From: Chlamydiota bacterium
GTDB lineage: Bacteria > Chlamydiota > Chlamydiia > Chlamydiales > Rhabdochlamydiaceae
NCBI GenBank assembly: GCA_023265495.1
Contig: JAHFTP010000002.1
Location: 1 to 31,896, forward strand
Length of the DNA stretch: 31,896 bases
Direction: 5' to 3'
Shown: positions 15,717 through 24,300 of the stretch, one piece after another
Layout: every line of letters starts with the position of its first letter
Numbering within the stretch: position 1 is the stretch's first letter
Program-made: the position numbers and the translations under genes
The notes under the pieces: model-generated
Databases searched by the model: none
What the model was told of the DNA's origin: nothing
What the model saw: the letters and a program-made list of their open reading frames with translations, nothing else

Positions 15717-16160
15717 TTAATTGGTAAGTAAAAGGAGGGCTTCTTTTCTCATGGCCTGGAACATGCTAGCCAGCCCATTAGATCTTCCTGGAGACAGGCT
15801 TTGCAGAAGGCCCAATTCTTGGATGAAGGTGGGGGGGCAAGTAAGGATCACTTCTGGGGGCTCCCCGTTATAGACGTAGAGTAAAAGGGCTGCAAGGCCA
15901 GAGGAGATTAGAGCTTCAGAGTGTATTTCAAAATAACTATGGCCATCAGCCCCTAAATACGCTCTTAGGTAAACAATACTTTGACAGCCGGGGACCAGGT
16001 GTTTTTCCGTTCTGCATGCCTCGGAAAGTGGGGGGAGGTTTTTTCCCATCTCCATGATTTTCTCATACTTAGCCTCAGAGCTTGGGAGATGAGCAAATAG
16101 CTTGGAGAGCTTCTCTTGTTTTAGCAAACAAGCTGAAGTGTCTACGTGTGTTTTTTCCAT
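15717..16160 (-). CDS. sufE: SufE, cysteine desulfurase partner for Fe-S cluster assembly
   Basis: The 147-residue protein has the SufE pattern: KYEKIMEMGKNLPPL near residues 31-45, then LVPGCQSIVYL (55-65) with the sulfur-accepting Cys59. SufE takes persulfide sulfur from the SufS cysteine desulfurase and passes it to the SufB scaffold. The length is near the usual ~140. An AAGAG site lies about eight bases before the ATG. SufS and SufBCD are not in this window, so the gene is apart from its partners. A short AT-only inverted repeat (15687-15695 with 15709-15717) overlaps its stop but is too weak to call a terminator. Confidence 0.92.
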   Translation of the reverse strand: MEKTHVDTSACLLKQEKLSKLFAHLPSSEAKYEKIMEMGKNLPPLSEACRTEKHLVPGCQSIVYLRAYLGADGHSYFEIHSEALISSGLAALLLYVYNGEPPEVILTCPPTFIQELGLLQSLSPGRSNGLASMFQAMRKEALLLLTN

Positions 16161-16246
16161 GCAATACGCTCTTGAGTATTTTCTCTATAGAGCATTGTAA
16201 GGGGATCGGGGGATAAGGTCAAGTTGGTAAAATAAAGGAAAATTGA

Positions 16247-16275
16247 TTGACATTAATGAGGGGCTCTAGTTTTAT
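16247..16275 (+). promoter_or_regulatory. Possible infA promoter
   Basis: A perfect TTGACA (16247-16252) is followed after 17 bases by TTTTAT (16270-16275), four of six matches to TATAAT. A separate TATAAA at 16283-16288 lacks a well-spaced -35 box. Either could start transcription about 30-40 bases before infA. The 153-base interval is also the divergent region for SufE. Confidence 0.4.
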
Positions 16276-16313
16276 TTACCCTTATAAATTTACAAAGTGT
16301 GTAACCCAAGTTT

Positions 16314-16532
16314 ATGGCGAAAGAAGACACCATCAAAGTAGATGGAACGATTGAAGAGCTGCTCCCTAATATGAATTTTAGGATTGCCCTAGAAAATGGG
16401 ATGCATGTCATTGCCCATTTGTGTGGAAAAATGAGAATGAGAAATATCCGGGTGCTCGTAGGGGATAAGGTGACTGTGGAGATGTCTCCCTATGATTTAA
16501 CTAAAGCAAGAATTATTTATAGGCAGCGTTGA
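16314..16532 (+). CDS. infA: Translation initiation factor IF-1
   Basis: The 72-residue length and sequence are those of IF-1: MAKEDTIKVDGTIEELLPN at the start, IAHLCGKMRMRNIRVLVGD in the OB-fold core, and KARIIYRQR at the end. IF-1 occupies the ribosomal A site during initiation and works with IF-2 and IF-3. The ATG has no clear Shine-Dalgarno site (only AAG in CCCAAGTTT). It opens the conserved chlamydial block infA, tRNA-Thr, tuf, tRNA-Trp, secE, nusG, ribosomal proteins and rpoBC. Confidence 0.97.
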   Translation: MAKEDTIKVDGTIEELLPNMNFRIALENGMHVIAHLCGKMRMRNIRVLVGDKVTVEMSPYDLTKARIIYRQR

Positions 16533-16645
16533 GTAGAGTTTTTGCTAGGTAAATTCTGCATCTAAACAATAAGTATTGATTTTATTGCTTAAGAGGAGTA
16601 GCCTTATAAGCTTTCGACTTACACCTAGGTGTTTGTAGCAAAAAT

Positions 16646-16717
16646 GCCCAGATAGCTCAGTGGTAGAGCACTTGCATGGTAAGCAAGCGGTCGTAGGTTC
16701 AATTCCTATTCTGGGCA
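16646..16717 (+). tRNA. tRNA-Thr (GGU)
   Basis: The acceptor GCCCAGA pairs with TCTGGGC plus discriminator A. The D arm is GCTC-AGTGGTA-GAGC, the anticodon stem CTTGC/GCAAG encloses ATGGTAA with anticodon GGU, and the T arm is GTAGG-TTCAATT-CCTAT. CCA is not encoded. A TATAAG box (16605-16610) about 35 bases upstream may be the -10 of a promoter for this tRNA and tuf. Confidence 0.95.
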
Positions 16718-16782
16718 AAAACAGTCGATCAAGTTAGTATTACAAACTGTTATTTTACTTGAGCCAAACGGAGGATGAAATA

Positions 16783-17967
16783 ATGGCAAAAGAATCGTAT
16801 CAAAGGAACAAGCCGCACGTCAATATCGGTACTATTGGCCACGTTGACCACGGCAAAACATCTTTAACAGCTGCAATTACAAAGGTTTTGGCTGAAGAAG
16901 GAAAATCAAAATTTAGAGATTATGCCTCTATTGACAATACACCTGAAGAGAAAGCACGTGGGATTACGATTAACTCCACACACGTTGAGTACGAGACAGC
17001 AAGTCGTCACTATGCTCACGTAGACTGCCCAGGCCACGCCGACTATGTGAAGAACATGATTACCGGTGCAGCTCAGATGGACGGAGCTATTCTCGTTGTT
17101 GCTGCAACAGACGGTGCCATGCCTCAAACGAAAGAGCACATCTTGCTCGCTCGTCAAGTAGGCGTTCCTGCTATCGTTGTTTTCTTAAACAAAATGGATA
17201 TGATTGGTAAGGGAGATGAGGAACTCGTTGACCTCGTAGAAATGGAACTTCATGAGCTCTTAGCTGCGAAAGGGTATAATGATGTTCCTATCATTCGTGG
17301 ATCTGCTCTTAAAGCACTTGAAGGGGATCCTGCCTACGTAGCTAGCATTAAAGAACTGATGAAGACAGTGGATGAGAAGATCCCTACTCCTGTAAGGGAA
17401 GTAGACAAACCTTTCTTGATGCCTATCGAAGACGTGTTTTCTATCTCTGGTCGTGGAACAGTGGCTACGGGGCGTGTGGAAAGAGGGATTGTCAAGACAA
17501 ACGATAAGTTACAACTCGTAGGTATCAGAGCCACTCGTGAGACGGTAGCTACAGGTCTTGAGATGTTTAATAAAACGCTCGACGAAGCTAGAGCTGGAGA
17601 GAACGTAGGTATTCTTCTTCGCGGTGTGGAAAAAAATGACATCGAACGGGGAATGATTCTTGCAGCGCCCGGCACATGCACGCCACACACGAAATTTAAG
17701 GGGACGATATATGTTCTCAATAAAGATGAAGGGGGTCGTCATAAGCCTTTCTTCACCGGATACAGGCCTCAGTTCTATTTCCGTACAACAGACGTAACAG
17801 CCACCGTCACCCTTCCGGAAGGAACAGAGATGGTGATGCCTGGAGATAACGTTGAGCTTACAGCGGAACTCATCCATCCGATTGCGATGGAAGAGGGAAT
17901 GAGATTTGCAATTCGTGAAGGTGGAAGAACAATTGGTGCTGGTACAGTTTCCAAGATTCTTCAGTAA
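16783..17967 (+). CDS. tuf: Elongation factor Tu
   Basis: The 394-residue GTPase delivers aminoacyl-tRNA to the ribosome. Visible G motifs are GHVDHGKT (P loop), RGITIN (switch I), DCPGHADYV (G3), NKMD (G4) and GSALK (G5). Domain 2 and 3 landmarks such as GRGTVATGRVERG and GGRHKPFFTGYRPQFYFRT are intact. The ATG at 16783 follows GGAGG at eight bases and gives MAKESYQRNKPHVNIGTIGH; upstream in-frame codons lack a site. It lies 65 bases after tRNA-Thr, and a strong terminator follows before tRNA-Trp. Confidence 0.99.
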   Translation: MAKESYQRNKPHVNIGTIGHVDHGKTSLTAAITKVLAEEGKSKFRDYASIDNTPEEKARGITINSTHVEYETASRHYAHVDCPGHADYVKNMITGAAQMDGAILVVAATDGAMPQTKEHILLARQVGVPAIVVFLNKMDMIGKGDEELVDLVEMELHELLAAKGYNDVPIIRGSALKALEGDPAYVASIKELMKTVDEKIPTPVREVDKPFLMPIEDVFSISGRGTVATGRVERGIVKTNDKLQLVGIRATRETVATGLEMFNKTLDEARAGENVGILLRGVEKNDIERGMILAAPGTCTPHTKFKGTIYVLNKDEGGRHKPFFTGYRPQFYFRTTDVTATVTLPEGTEMVMPGDNVELTAELIHPIAMEEGMRFAIREGGRTIGAGTVSKILQ

Positions 17968-17998
17968 TCGTTCATAAGAATTGTGAAAGTAGTTTGCT

Positions 17999-18032
17999 TG
18001 CGAAGCAAAATGCCCATTTTGCTTCGCATTTT
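17999..18032 (+). terminator. Intrinsic terminator after tuf
   Basis: TGCGAAGCAAAAT (17999-18011) pairs perfectly over 13 bases with ATTTTGCTTCGCA (18016-18028) around loop GCCC, followed by TTTT. It lies 31 bases after the tuf stop and five bases before tRNA-Trp, so most tuf transcripts should end here, with tRNA-Trp/secE/nusG served by readthrough or another promoter. Confidence 0.85.
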
Positions 18033-18037
18033 AACAA

Positions 18038-18110
18038 GGGTGTGTAGCTCAGCTGGTAGAGCAGCGATCTCCAAAGTCGCCGGTCGGGGGTTCGAATCCC
18101 TCCGCACTCG
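18038..18110 (+). tRNA. tRNA-Trp (CCA anticodon)
   Basis: The acceptor GGGTGTG pairs with CGCACTC (with G-U pairs), discriminator G. The D arm is GCTC-AGCTGGTA-GAGC, the anticodon loop CTCCAAA gives anticodon CCA, and the T arm is GGGGG-TTCGAAT-CCCTC. The discriminator G fits bacterial tryptophanyl-tRNA. CCA is not encoded. Its place before secE-nusG is shared across chlamydiae. Confidence 0.95.
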
Positions 18111-18145
18111 CATCATAACCATGAACAAACGAACCAATATTGATT

Positions 18146-18424
18146 ATGAGTACTATGGACGTCAAATACAATCCGCCCCGTGTGCAGGTGGAAACTGGTA
18201 ATCAGGGTAAGGTTGCTAAGCGGAAATCGCTCTTTGGTTATGTGCAAGAATTGAAAGACGAGATGCATAAGGTCAGCTGGACGACCAAAGAGGAGCTCAA
18301 GCTCTCCACAAAGGTAGTGATTTGGTCCACTTTTCTGTTTGGTTTCGCTGTCTATATAGTGGACCTATGCATGAAAGGTGCTTTAGAGTTGATTAAGACA
18401 ATAGTACATTTTATCTTCGGCTAA
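18146..18424 (+). CDS. secE: Preprotein translocase subunit SecE
   Basis: The 92-residue product has the single-helix SecE layout of small bacterial forms: a cytoplasmic amphipathic region with YVQELKDEMHKVSWTTKEEL (the conserved KVxWPT-like box, here KVSWTT) followed by one membrane helix (VVIWSTFLFGFAVYIVDLCM). SecE clamps SecY in the SecYEG channel. The start is uncertain: ATG 18146, ATG 18155 and TTG 18140 are all in frame and none has a good ribosome-binding site. It lies 14 bases upstream of nusG, as in most bacteria. Confidence 0.93.
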   Translation: MSTMDVKYNPPRVQVETGNQGKVAKRKSLFGYVQELKDEMHKVSWTTKEELKLSTKVVIWSTFLFGFAVYIVDLCMKGALELIKTIVHFIFG

Positions 18425-18438
18425 CGTTAAGAGGTTAC

Positions 18439-18987
18439 ATGCAAAAGTGGTACGTAGTGCAAGTTGTATCCGGACAAGAAAAGAAAGTGAAAAAAACACT
18501 GGAAGACAATCTTGATTCCCAAGGAATGAGAGATTTAGTTGTGGAAGTGCTTGTTCCCACTGAGAACGTGGCAGAAGTGAAGCAAGGGCAACAAAAAATC
18601 AGCGAGAAGAAACTGTGGCCAGGATATATCCTAGTTAAAATGAACTTAACAGACGATGCTTGGATGTATGTGAAAAACACAAATGGAGTTCTCGATTTTC
18701 TAGGTGGTGGTAAGCCCGCAGCTTTGCAACAAAAAGAAGTAGATGCTATCTTAAGCGACCTTGAAGAGAAGAAACAGGCAGTCGTGCAAAAACATAACAT
18801 CGTCGTAGGGGAAAAAGTCAAAATCACTGACGGTGTATTTGTCAACTTTATTGGTACTGTCACTGAAGTATTTCATGACAAAGGCCGTCTCAGTGTTATG
18901 GTTTCCATCTTTGGTAGGGAAACAAGAGTGGATGATCTCGAATTCTGGCAAGTTGAGATAGCACCTGCTGAGTCGGAAGTAAGTTAA
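18439..18987 (+). CDS. nusG: Transcription termination/antitermination factor NusG
   Basis: The 182-residue product starts WYVVQVVSGQEKKVKKTL, the NGN domain that binds the RNA polymerase clamp, and has a KOW domain near residues 127-160 (VGEKVKITDGVFVNFIGTV). LWPGYILVKM is also typical. NusG links RNA polymerase to the ribosome or Rho. AGAGG lies four bases before the ATG. It is 26 bases upstream of rplK. Confidence 0.97.
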   Translation: MQKWYVVQVVSGQEKKVKKTLEDNLDSQGMRDLVVEVLVPTENVAEVKQGQQKISEKKLWPGYILVKMNLTDDAWMYVKNTNGVLDFLGGGKPAALQQKEVDAILSDLEEKKQAVVQKHNIVVGEKVKITDGVFVNFIGTVTEVFHDKGRLSVMVSIFGRETRVDDLEFWQVEIAPAESEVS

Positions 18988-19013
18988 ATAATCCTATTTC
19001 TTAAGGAAAACAA

Positions 19014-19442
19014 ATGGCGAAAAAACTAGTAAAAATCATTAAGTTACAAATTCCTGCAGGAAAAGCAAATCCTGCTCCACCTATCGGTCCCGCCCTCGGT
19101 GGTGCTGGGGTCAACATTATGGCTTTTTGTAAGGAATTTAATGCAAAAACGCAAGATAAAGCGGGGGATATTCTCCCTGTAGAGATCTCTGTTTTTGCCG
19201 ATAAAACTTTCACTTTTGTCACCAAACAACCTCCAGTGTCTAGGATGATCTTAAAAGAACTAGGTATTGAATCGGGTTCCAAAGTGCCAAATAGGGATAA
19301 AGTGGGTAAGTTATCAAAAACCCAAGTAAGAAAAATTGCGAAAGCAAAATACCCAGATATGCGTGTGAACTCTGAGGGGGCAGCTATGATGCTCGTTCAG
19401 GGGACAGCACGTTCTATGGGTGTAGATATAATAGAAGGCTAA
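19014..19442 (+). CDS. rplK: 50S ribosomal protein L11
   Basis: The 142-residue product has the L11 landmarks KLQIPAGKANPAPPIGPALG at the N-terminus and the RNA-binding C-terminal domain (KVGKLSKTQVRKIAKAKYPD, GTARSMGVDI). L11 binds the GTPase-associated region of 23S rRNA. AAGGA lies six bases before the ATG. Three bases separate it from rplA. Confidence 0.98.
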   Translation: MAKKLVKIIKLQIPAGKANPAPPIGPALGGAGVNIMAFCKEFNAKTQDKAGDILPVEISVFADKTFTFVTKQPPVSRMILKELGIESGSKVPNRDKVGKLSKTQVRKIAKAKYPDMRVNSEGAAMMLVQGTARSMGVDIIEG

Positions 19443-19445
19443 AGT

Positions 19446-20153
19446 ATGACGCATCGCAGTAAAAGATTTCGGGAGATAGAGAAGCTAGTGGACGCTGAAA
19501 AGAGCTATTCACTTGCGGATGCTATCGAAATATTAAAAAAATTTCCACCGGTCAAATTTGACCAATCTGTGGAAATTTCGCTGAAGACGGGCATTGATGC
19601 TCAAAAGTCGGATCAGCAGGTGCGTGGAACTGTATCATTACCGAATGGTACAGGAAAACGAATGATTCTCGTCGTCTTTGCACGGGGAGAAAAAATTAAG
19701 GAAGCTCTTGATGCCGGTGCAGATTTTGCCGGGAATGAAGAACTTCTAGAAAAAGTTAAATCAGGGTGGACAGATTTCAACGCTGTTGTATCAACTCCAG
19801 ACATGATGCGCGAAGTGGGAAAATTAGGGAAAGTACTAGGTCCTCGCGGGCTCATGCCAACACCTAAAGCAGGTACAGTAACTACAGATGTAGGCAAGGC
19901 TGTTACTGAGGTAAAAGCAGGGAAGATTGAATATAAGTCTGACAAGAGTGGTGTCATTAATAGTCTTGTTGGGAAGCTATCTTTCCAAAAGGACAAACTA
20001 GTGGAAAACGTCGGTATCTTGCTTTCAGCTATAGCAAAAAGTCGTCCTGCGACAGCTAAGGGTCAATTTTTAAAGTCCCTCTATCTATCGTCAACGATGG
20101 GTCCGGGAGTGAAGGTTGATCTGCATTCTATACCAGATATTCAAGGGGTGTAG
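19446..20153 (+). CDS. rplA: 50S ribosomal protein L1
   Basis: The 235-residue protein shows L1 motifs: the central GxRGLMPxPKxGT loop (VLGPRGLMPTPKAGTVTTDV), KAGKIEYKSDKSGVI, and a C-terminal STMGPGVKVDL. L1 forms the mobile stalk at the ribosomal E site and in many bacteria represses its own operon by binding the leader message. An AAGG site is placed seven bases before the ATG. The close spacing with rplK suggests one regulated unit. Confidence 0.98.
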   Translation: MTHRSKRFREIEKLVDAEKSYSLADAIEILKKFPPVKFDQSVEISLKTGIDAQKSDQQVRGTVSLPNGTGKRMILVVFARGEKIKEALDAGADFAGNEELLEKVKSGWTDFNAVVSTPDMMREVGKLGKVLGPRGLMPTPKAGTVTTDVGKAVTEVKAGKIEYKSDKSGVINSLVGKLSFQKDKLVENVGILLSAIAKSRPATAKGQFLKSLYLSSTMGPGVKVDLHSIPDIQGV

Positions 20154-20159
20154 GACATT

Positions 20160-20702
20160 ATGAGACAAGATAAGAATTTACTGTTAAATGAAATTAAAGA
20201 TAAGATGGATGGATCAAAGTCTCTCGTACTGACCAGGTACAAAAACTTGAATCCTAATCTTGCCGCAGCTTTCCGCATGGACATAGCTAAAACGGGGGCC
20301 TCTTTCGAGGTTGTCAAGAAGCGAGTCCTGATAAAGGCTGCACAAAATGCGGGGTTTGCCCTAGACAGGGCTGATATGCAAGGTCATATTGGCGTAGTTT
20401 TTGTCGAGGAAGATCCTATACAAACTACTAAGTTTATCTATAAGTTTTGTAAGGAAAATGAAGATAACGTAGAAGTGCTAGGTGGGAGATTTGAAGGCAG
20501 GCTATGTTCTGCAAAAGATGTAGAACTCCTATCTCAGCTACCAAGCCAAGATGAGATGAGATCGCAACTGCTCGGTCTATTCGAAGCTCCAATGAGTCAA
20601 ACGCTTGCCGCTTTTGAAGCACTGCTTTGTAGCGTCATCTACTGTTTGGATAACAAAACGCAAGTAAATGAAAGTAATCCTAACTCAGAAATTTTAACAT
20701 AA
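20160..20702 (+). CDS. rplJ: 50S ribosomal protein L10
   Basis: The 180-residue product matches L10: an N-terminal rRNA-binding domain (LVLTRYKNLNPNLAAAFRMD, then VKKRVLIKAAQNAGF) and a C-terminal helix for L7/L12 dimers. The tail is somewhat longer and more polar than in model bacteria, ending ESNPNSEILT. TAGGA precedes the ATG. Six bases follow rplA and 22 precede rplL. Confidence 0.96.
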   Translation: MRQDKNLLLNEIKDKMDGSKSLVLTRYKNLNPNLAAAFRMDIAKTGASFEVVKKRVLIKAAQNAGFALDRADMQGHIGVVFVEEDPIQTTKFIYKFCKENEDNVEVLGGRFEGRLCSAKDVELLSQLPSQDEMRSQLLGLFEAPMSQTLAAFEALLCSVIYCLDNKTQVNESNPNSEILT

Positions 20703-20724
20703 GATCTAATTAAAGAGGTTTATC

Positions 20725-21126
20725 GTGAGTACACAAGAACAAACAATTGAAAAATTAGTTGAAGAACTAAGCAAACTCAGCGTGCTAGATATGTCTAAAC
20801 TTAAGTCTGCACTCGAAGACAAGTGGGGCGTAAAAGCTGCTGCTGCAGCTCCTATGATGATGGCAGCGGCTCCTGCAGCTGCCGGCGCTGCTCCTGCTGC
20901 TGAATCTACAGAATTCAAAGTAACGTTAGAAGAAACTCCTGCTGAAAAGAAGATTGGGGTCATCAAAGCGGTACGCGAAATCACAGGACTTGGGCTTAAA
21001 GAAGCAAAAGACCTAGTAGATGGAGCTCCAAAAGTTCTGAAAGAGACTTGCCCAAAAGCTGAAGCAGACGAAATTGCGAAAAAAGTCGCTGCTGGCGGAG
21101 GAAAAGTAACATTAAAAGGTCTCTAA
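20725..21126 (+). CDS. rplL: 50S ribosomal protein L7/L12
   Basis: The 133-residue protein has the N-terminal dimerisation helix, an Ala/Pro-rich hinge (AAAAAPMMMAAAPAAAGAAP, about residues 37-56) and the C-terminal factor-binding domain with EKKIGVIKAVREITGLGLKE and LVDGAPKVLKE. It recruits elongation factors to the ribosomal stalk. Translation starts at GTG 20725 after AAAGAGG. The stop lies 24 bases before a strong hairpin. Confidence 0.98.
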   Translation: MSTQEQTIEKLVEELSKLSVLDMSKLKSALEDKWGVKAAAAAPMMMAAAPAAAGAAPAAESTEFKVTLEETPAEKKIGVIKAVREITGLGLKEAKDLVDGAPKVLKETCPKAEADEIAKKVAAGGGKVTLKGL

Positions 21127-21150
21127 GATTTTTTATTGACTACTAAGTTG

Positions 21151-21206
21151 TATTGAGCAGAAGGCAAAGAAACTGCCTTCTGCTCAATACTTTTGTTATT
21201 TTTTCC
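21151..21206 (+). terminator. Attenuator-like terminator between rplL and rpoB
   Basis: TATTGAGCAGAAGGCA (21151-21166) pairs perfectly over 16 bases with TGCCTTCTGCTCAATA (21174-21189) around a seven-base loop, followed by CTTTTGTTATTTTTT. In other bacteria the rplL-rpoB gap holds a partial terminator and processing site that makes polymerase subunits scarcer than L7/L12; this one is in the matching place. The long perfect stem could also be an RNase III target. Confidence 0.8.
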
Positions 21207-21229
21207 ATTTAAGCTTACAGTGTGCAGCG

Positions 21230-21260
21230 CTCTTTTCGCTTTGCTTAAGAAGCAAAAGAG
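21230..21260 (+). promoter_or_regulatory. Second hairpin in the rpoB leader
   Basis: CTCTTTT plus GCTT (21230-21236, 21238-21241) pairs with AAGC plus AAAAGAG (21250-21253, 21254-21260), 11 pairs with one bulged C and an eight-base loop. No U tract follows, so it is not a terminator; it may shield or process the rpoB leader 45 bases before the start codon. Confidence 0.4.
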
Positions 21261-21305
21261 AAATAAGAAGAGAAAACCAAAATATAGAGTTTAGGAGCCA
21301 GTTCG

Positions 21306-24300
21306 ATGCTTAAAAAGCCTCCTCACCGAGTGAGTTTTCGTGAAAAGGAAGAGATTATTGATCTTCCAAACCTTATAGAAATACAGATAAAGTCCTATCG
21401 TCAATTTTTACAATTAGAAGAGCTTCCTCACGAGCGGGAAAATGTGGGTATACAGGAAGTCTTCAACGAGATATTTCCTATTAAATCTTACGATGAAAAG
21501 ACGATTTTGGAGTTCTTATCCTATAGTTTAGGTGTTCCCAAATACAATCCTGAAGAATGCATCCGTCGAGGAATAACCTATAACGTCATATTAAAAGTAA
21601 AATTCCGTCTTACCGACGAAACAGGTATCAAAGAAGAAGAAGTCTATATGGGAACAGTTCCTGTAATGACGGATAAAGGTACATTCATCATCAACGGTGC
21701 TGAAAGGGTCATTGTATCGCAGCTGCACCGATCTCCCGGGATTTCCTTCGAATATGAAAGGCATCCAAAGGGGACCATCATCTATTCTTGCCGCGTTATC
21801 CCCTATAGAGGAAGTTGGCTAGAGGCTGCCTTTGACACGAACGATCTGATTTATGTATATATCGACAGAAAAAAACGAAGAAGAAAGATTTTAGCAACAG
21901 CTTTTATACGTACTTTAGGGTATTCCACAGACGCCGATATCATTGAAGAGTTTTTTAATACAGTGAAAGTCAAGATTAAATCGGATAAAGACTTCACGAA
22001 GCTCGTGGGAAAAATCCTTGCAGAAGATGTCATGGAAGAATCCAGCGGCGTGATCTTTGGTAAGGCGTCAGAGAAGCTTACTACGGCGATGCTCAAGCGC
22101 ATGCTTGATGCGGGTGTCTCTGCTGTGCGTATCGCTGAGGATGCTGACGAAACTAGCCCCATCATTAAGATGCTAGCAAAAGACCCGACAGATTCTTATG
22201 AGTCAGCATTAAAAGACTTTTACCGTAAGATCAGACCGGGAGAACCTGCTACGCTTTCCAATGCAAGATCTGCGATCATGAGACTCTTTTTTGATCCAAA
22301 GAGATACAACCTAGGAAGAGTAGGAAGATATAAGCTCAATCACAAACTGGGAAAAGATACGTCTGATGAAGAACTCTCTAACGTAACGCTGCGAAAAGAA
22401 GATGTCATTGGAGCGCTTAAATATCTGATAGGACTCAAAAAAGGGGATGAAGGCGTCGCTGTAGATGACATTGACCACCTAGGAAATCGAAGAGTGCGTT
22501 CTGTAGGGGAGCTGATCCAGAATCAGTGCCGTATAGGACTTGCTCGTATGGAAAAGATTATCAAAGAAAGAATGAATCTTTTTGACTTTTCTTCCGATAC
22601 GCTAACACCCGGAAAAATTGTATCAGCTAAAGGTCTGGCCGGTGTGCTTAAAGATTTCTTTGGCAGATCTCAACTTTCGCAGTTTATGGACCAAACAAAC
22701 CCTATTGCAGAGCTTACGCATAAGCGACGGCTTTCTTCTCTTGGGCCAGGCGGTCTGAACAGGGAGCGTGCAGGCTTTGAGGTGCGCGACGTTCATCCCA
22801 GCCATTACGGCAGGATTTGTCCTATTGAGACTCCTGAAGGACCGAACATCGGTCTGATTACCTCCTTATCTTCATTTGCCAAGATCAACGAGTTCGGTTT
22901 TATTGAAACGCCCTATCGTATTGTGCGAGATGGCATTGTTACAGAAGAGATCGAATACATGACGGCAGACCAAGAAGAAAACTGTGTGATTGCGCAGGCC
23001 TCTGCTGTCTTAGATGAGAGCAACATGTTTGTTGAGCCGCTATGCTGGGCGAGACACAATGGAGAGTCTCTTAAAATTGAGACGGACAAAGCAACGCACA
23101 TGGACGTTTCCTCCAAGCAGCTTGTATCTATTGTGACGGGTCTTATTCCCTTCTTAGAGCATGACGATGCTAACCGCGCTCTGATGGGGTCTAACATGCA
23201 AAGGCAAGCAGTGCCTCTGCTGAAGACGGACGCTCCTTATGTAGGGACAGGACTTGAAATGCGCTCAGCGAGGGACTCTGGCGCTGTCGTGGTTGCTGAA
23301 GAAGATGGCATTGTAGAAACGGTTGACGGATTTAGGATTGTGATAGCGTCCAAGGCGAATCTATCGCATAAAAGGACCTATATCCTGAAGAAATTCATGA
23401 GGTCTAATGGAGGTACCTGCATCAATCAAACGCCCCTCTGTTATGTAGGTGATGAGATTAAAGCCGGAGATATCATTGCCGATGGTCCCGCTACAGATAA
23501 AGGCGAAATAGCCTTAGGAAAAAATGCGCTTGTCGCGTTTATGCCGTGGTGTGGATATAACTATGAAGATGCTATTATTATTTCTGAAAAACTCTTGAGA
23601 GAAGACTATTACACTTCTATCTATCTAGAGGAATTTGAGCTCACTGCTAGGGATACAAAACTCGGGAAAGAAGAGATCACAAAGGATATACCTAACGTTT
23701 CTGAAGAGGCGTTAGCTAACCTTGGCGAGGATGGTATTATCCGCATTGGTGCAGAAGTGAAGCCGGGAGACATCTTAGTGGGCAAGATTACTCCCAAGTC
23801 TGAAACGGAGCTTGCTCCGGAAGAAAGGCTTCTCCGCGCTATTTTCGGGGAGAAAGCAGCTGACGTTAAAGATGCGTCGCTTACCGTGCCTCCGGGTACA
23901 GAAGGCGTTGTGATGGATGTCAAAGTGTTTAGCAGAAGAGATCGTCTTTCTAAAACGGATGATGAACTAGTTGAAGAGGCTTCTCGCATAAAAGATGTGC
24001 ATTCTGACTATAAAGCAAAAGAAGCAGAGCTCGTTATTGAGTTCCACGAGAAACTGGGAGCCTTGCTCTTAAATGAAGTAGCTCCAGCCCCTATTATGCA
24101 CCGCAAGACAGGGGATATAGTAGTGCCGGAAGGAGAGACGATCACGCAAGAGATGATCGAATCTTTAGAAAGTGAGGATGTAGAAGATCTTCTCATGTCG
24201 GAAAATGAGCTCTATCAGACGTTGAAAGGCCTGCTAAGGGAATACGACGTGTCGATGAAAACCCTGCAAAGCCAGCATAAGACTGAAATCGAATTTATGC

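Noticed and set aside
15687..15717. Inverted repeat AAACTAAAA / TTTTAGTTT at the end of sufE
   Set aside because: It consists almost only of A and T, has a 13-base loop and would be a weak stem; it may be chance in AT-rich sequence.
16621..16632. 12-base palindrome ACACCTAGGTGT before tRNA-Thr
   Set aside because: It could be an operator, but a single short palindrome with no second copy or known regulator is not enough to call one.
18140..18145. TTG as the secE start
   Set aside because: It would add only two residues, and ATG 18146 lies immediately after it without any ribosome-binding site favouring TTG.
20832..20906. Ala-rich repetitive stretch
   Set aside because: This is the normal flexible hinge of L7/L12, not a separate repeat element.
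23621..23989. Minus-strand Ser-rich frame of 122 codons inside rpoB
   Set aside because: Ser/Ser-rich antisense frames arise from the codon use of the sense strand; rpoB is unambiguous here.
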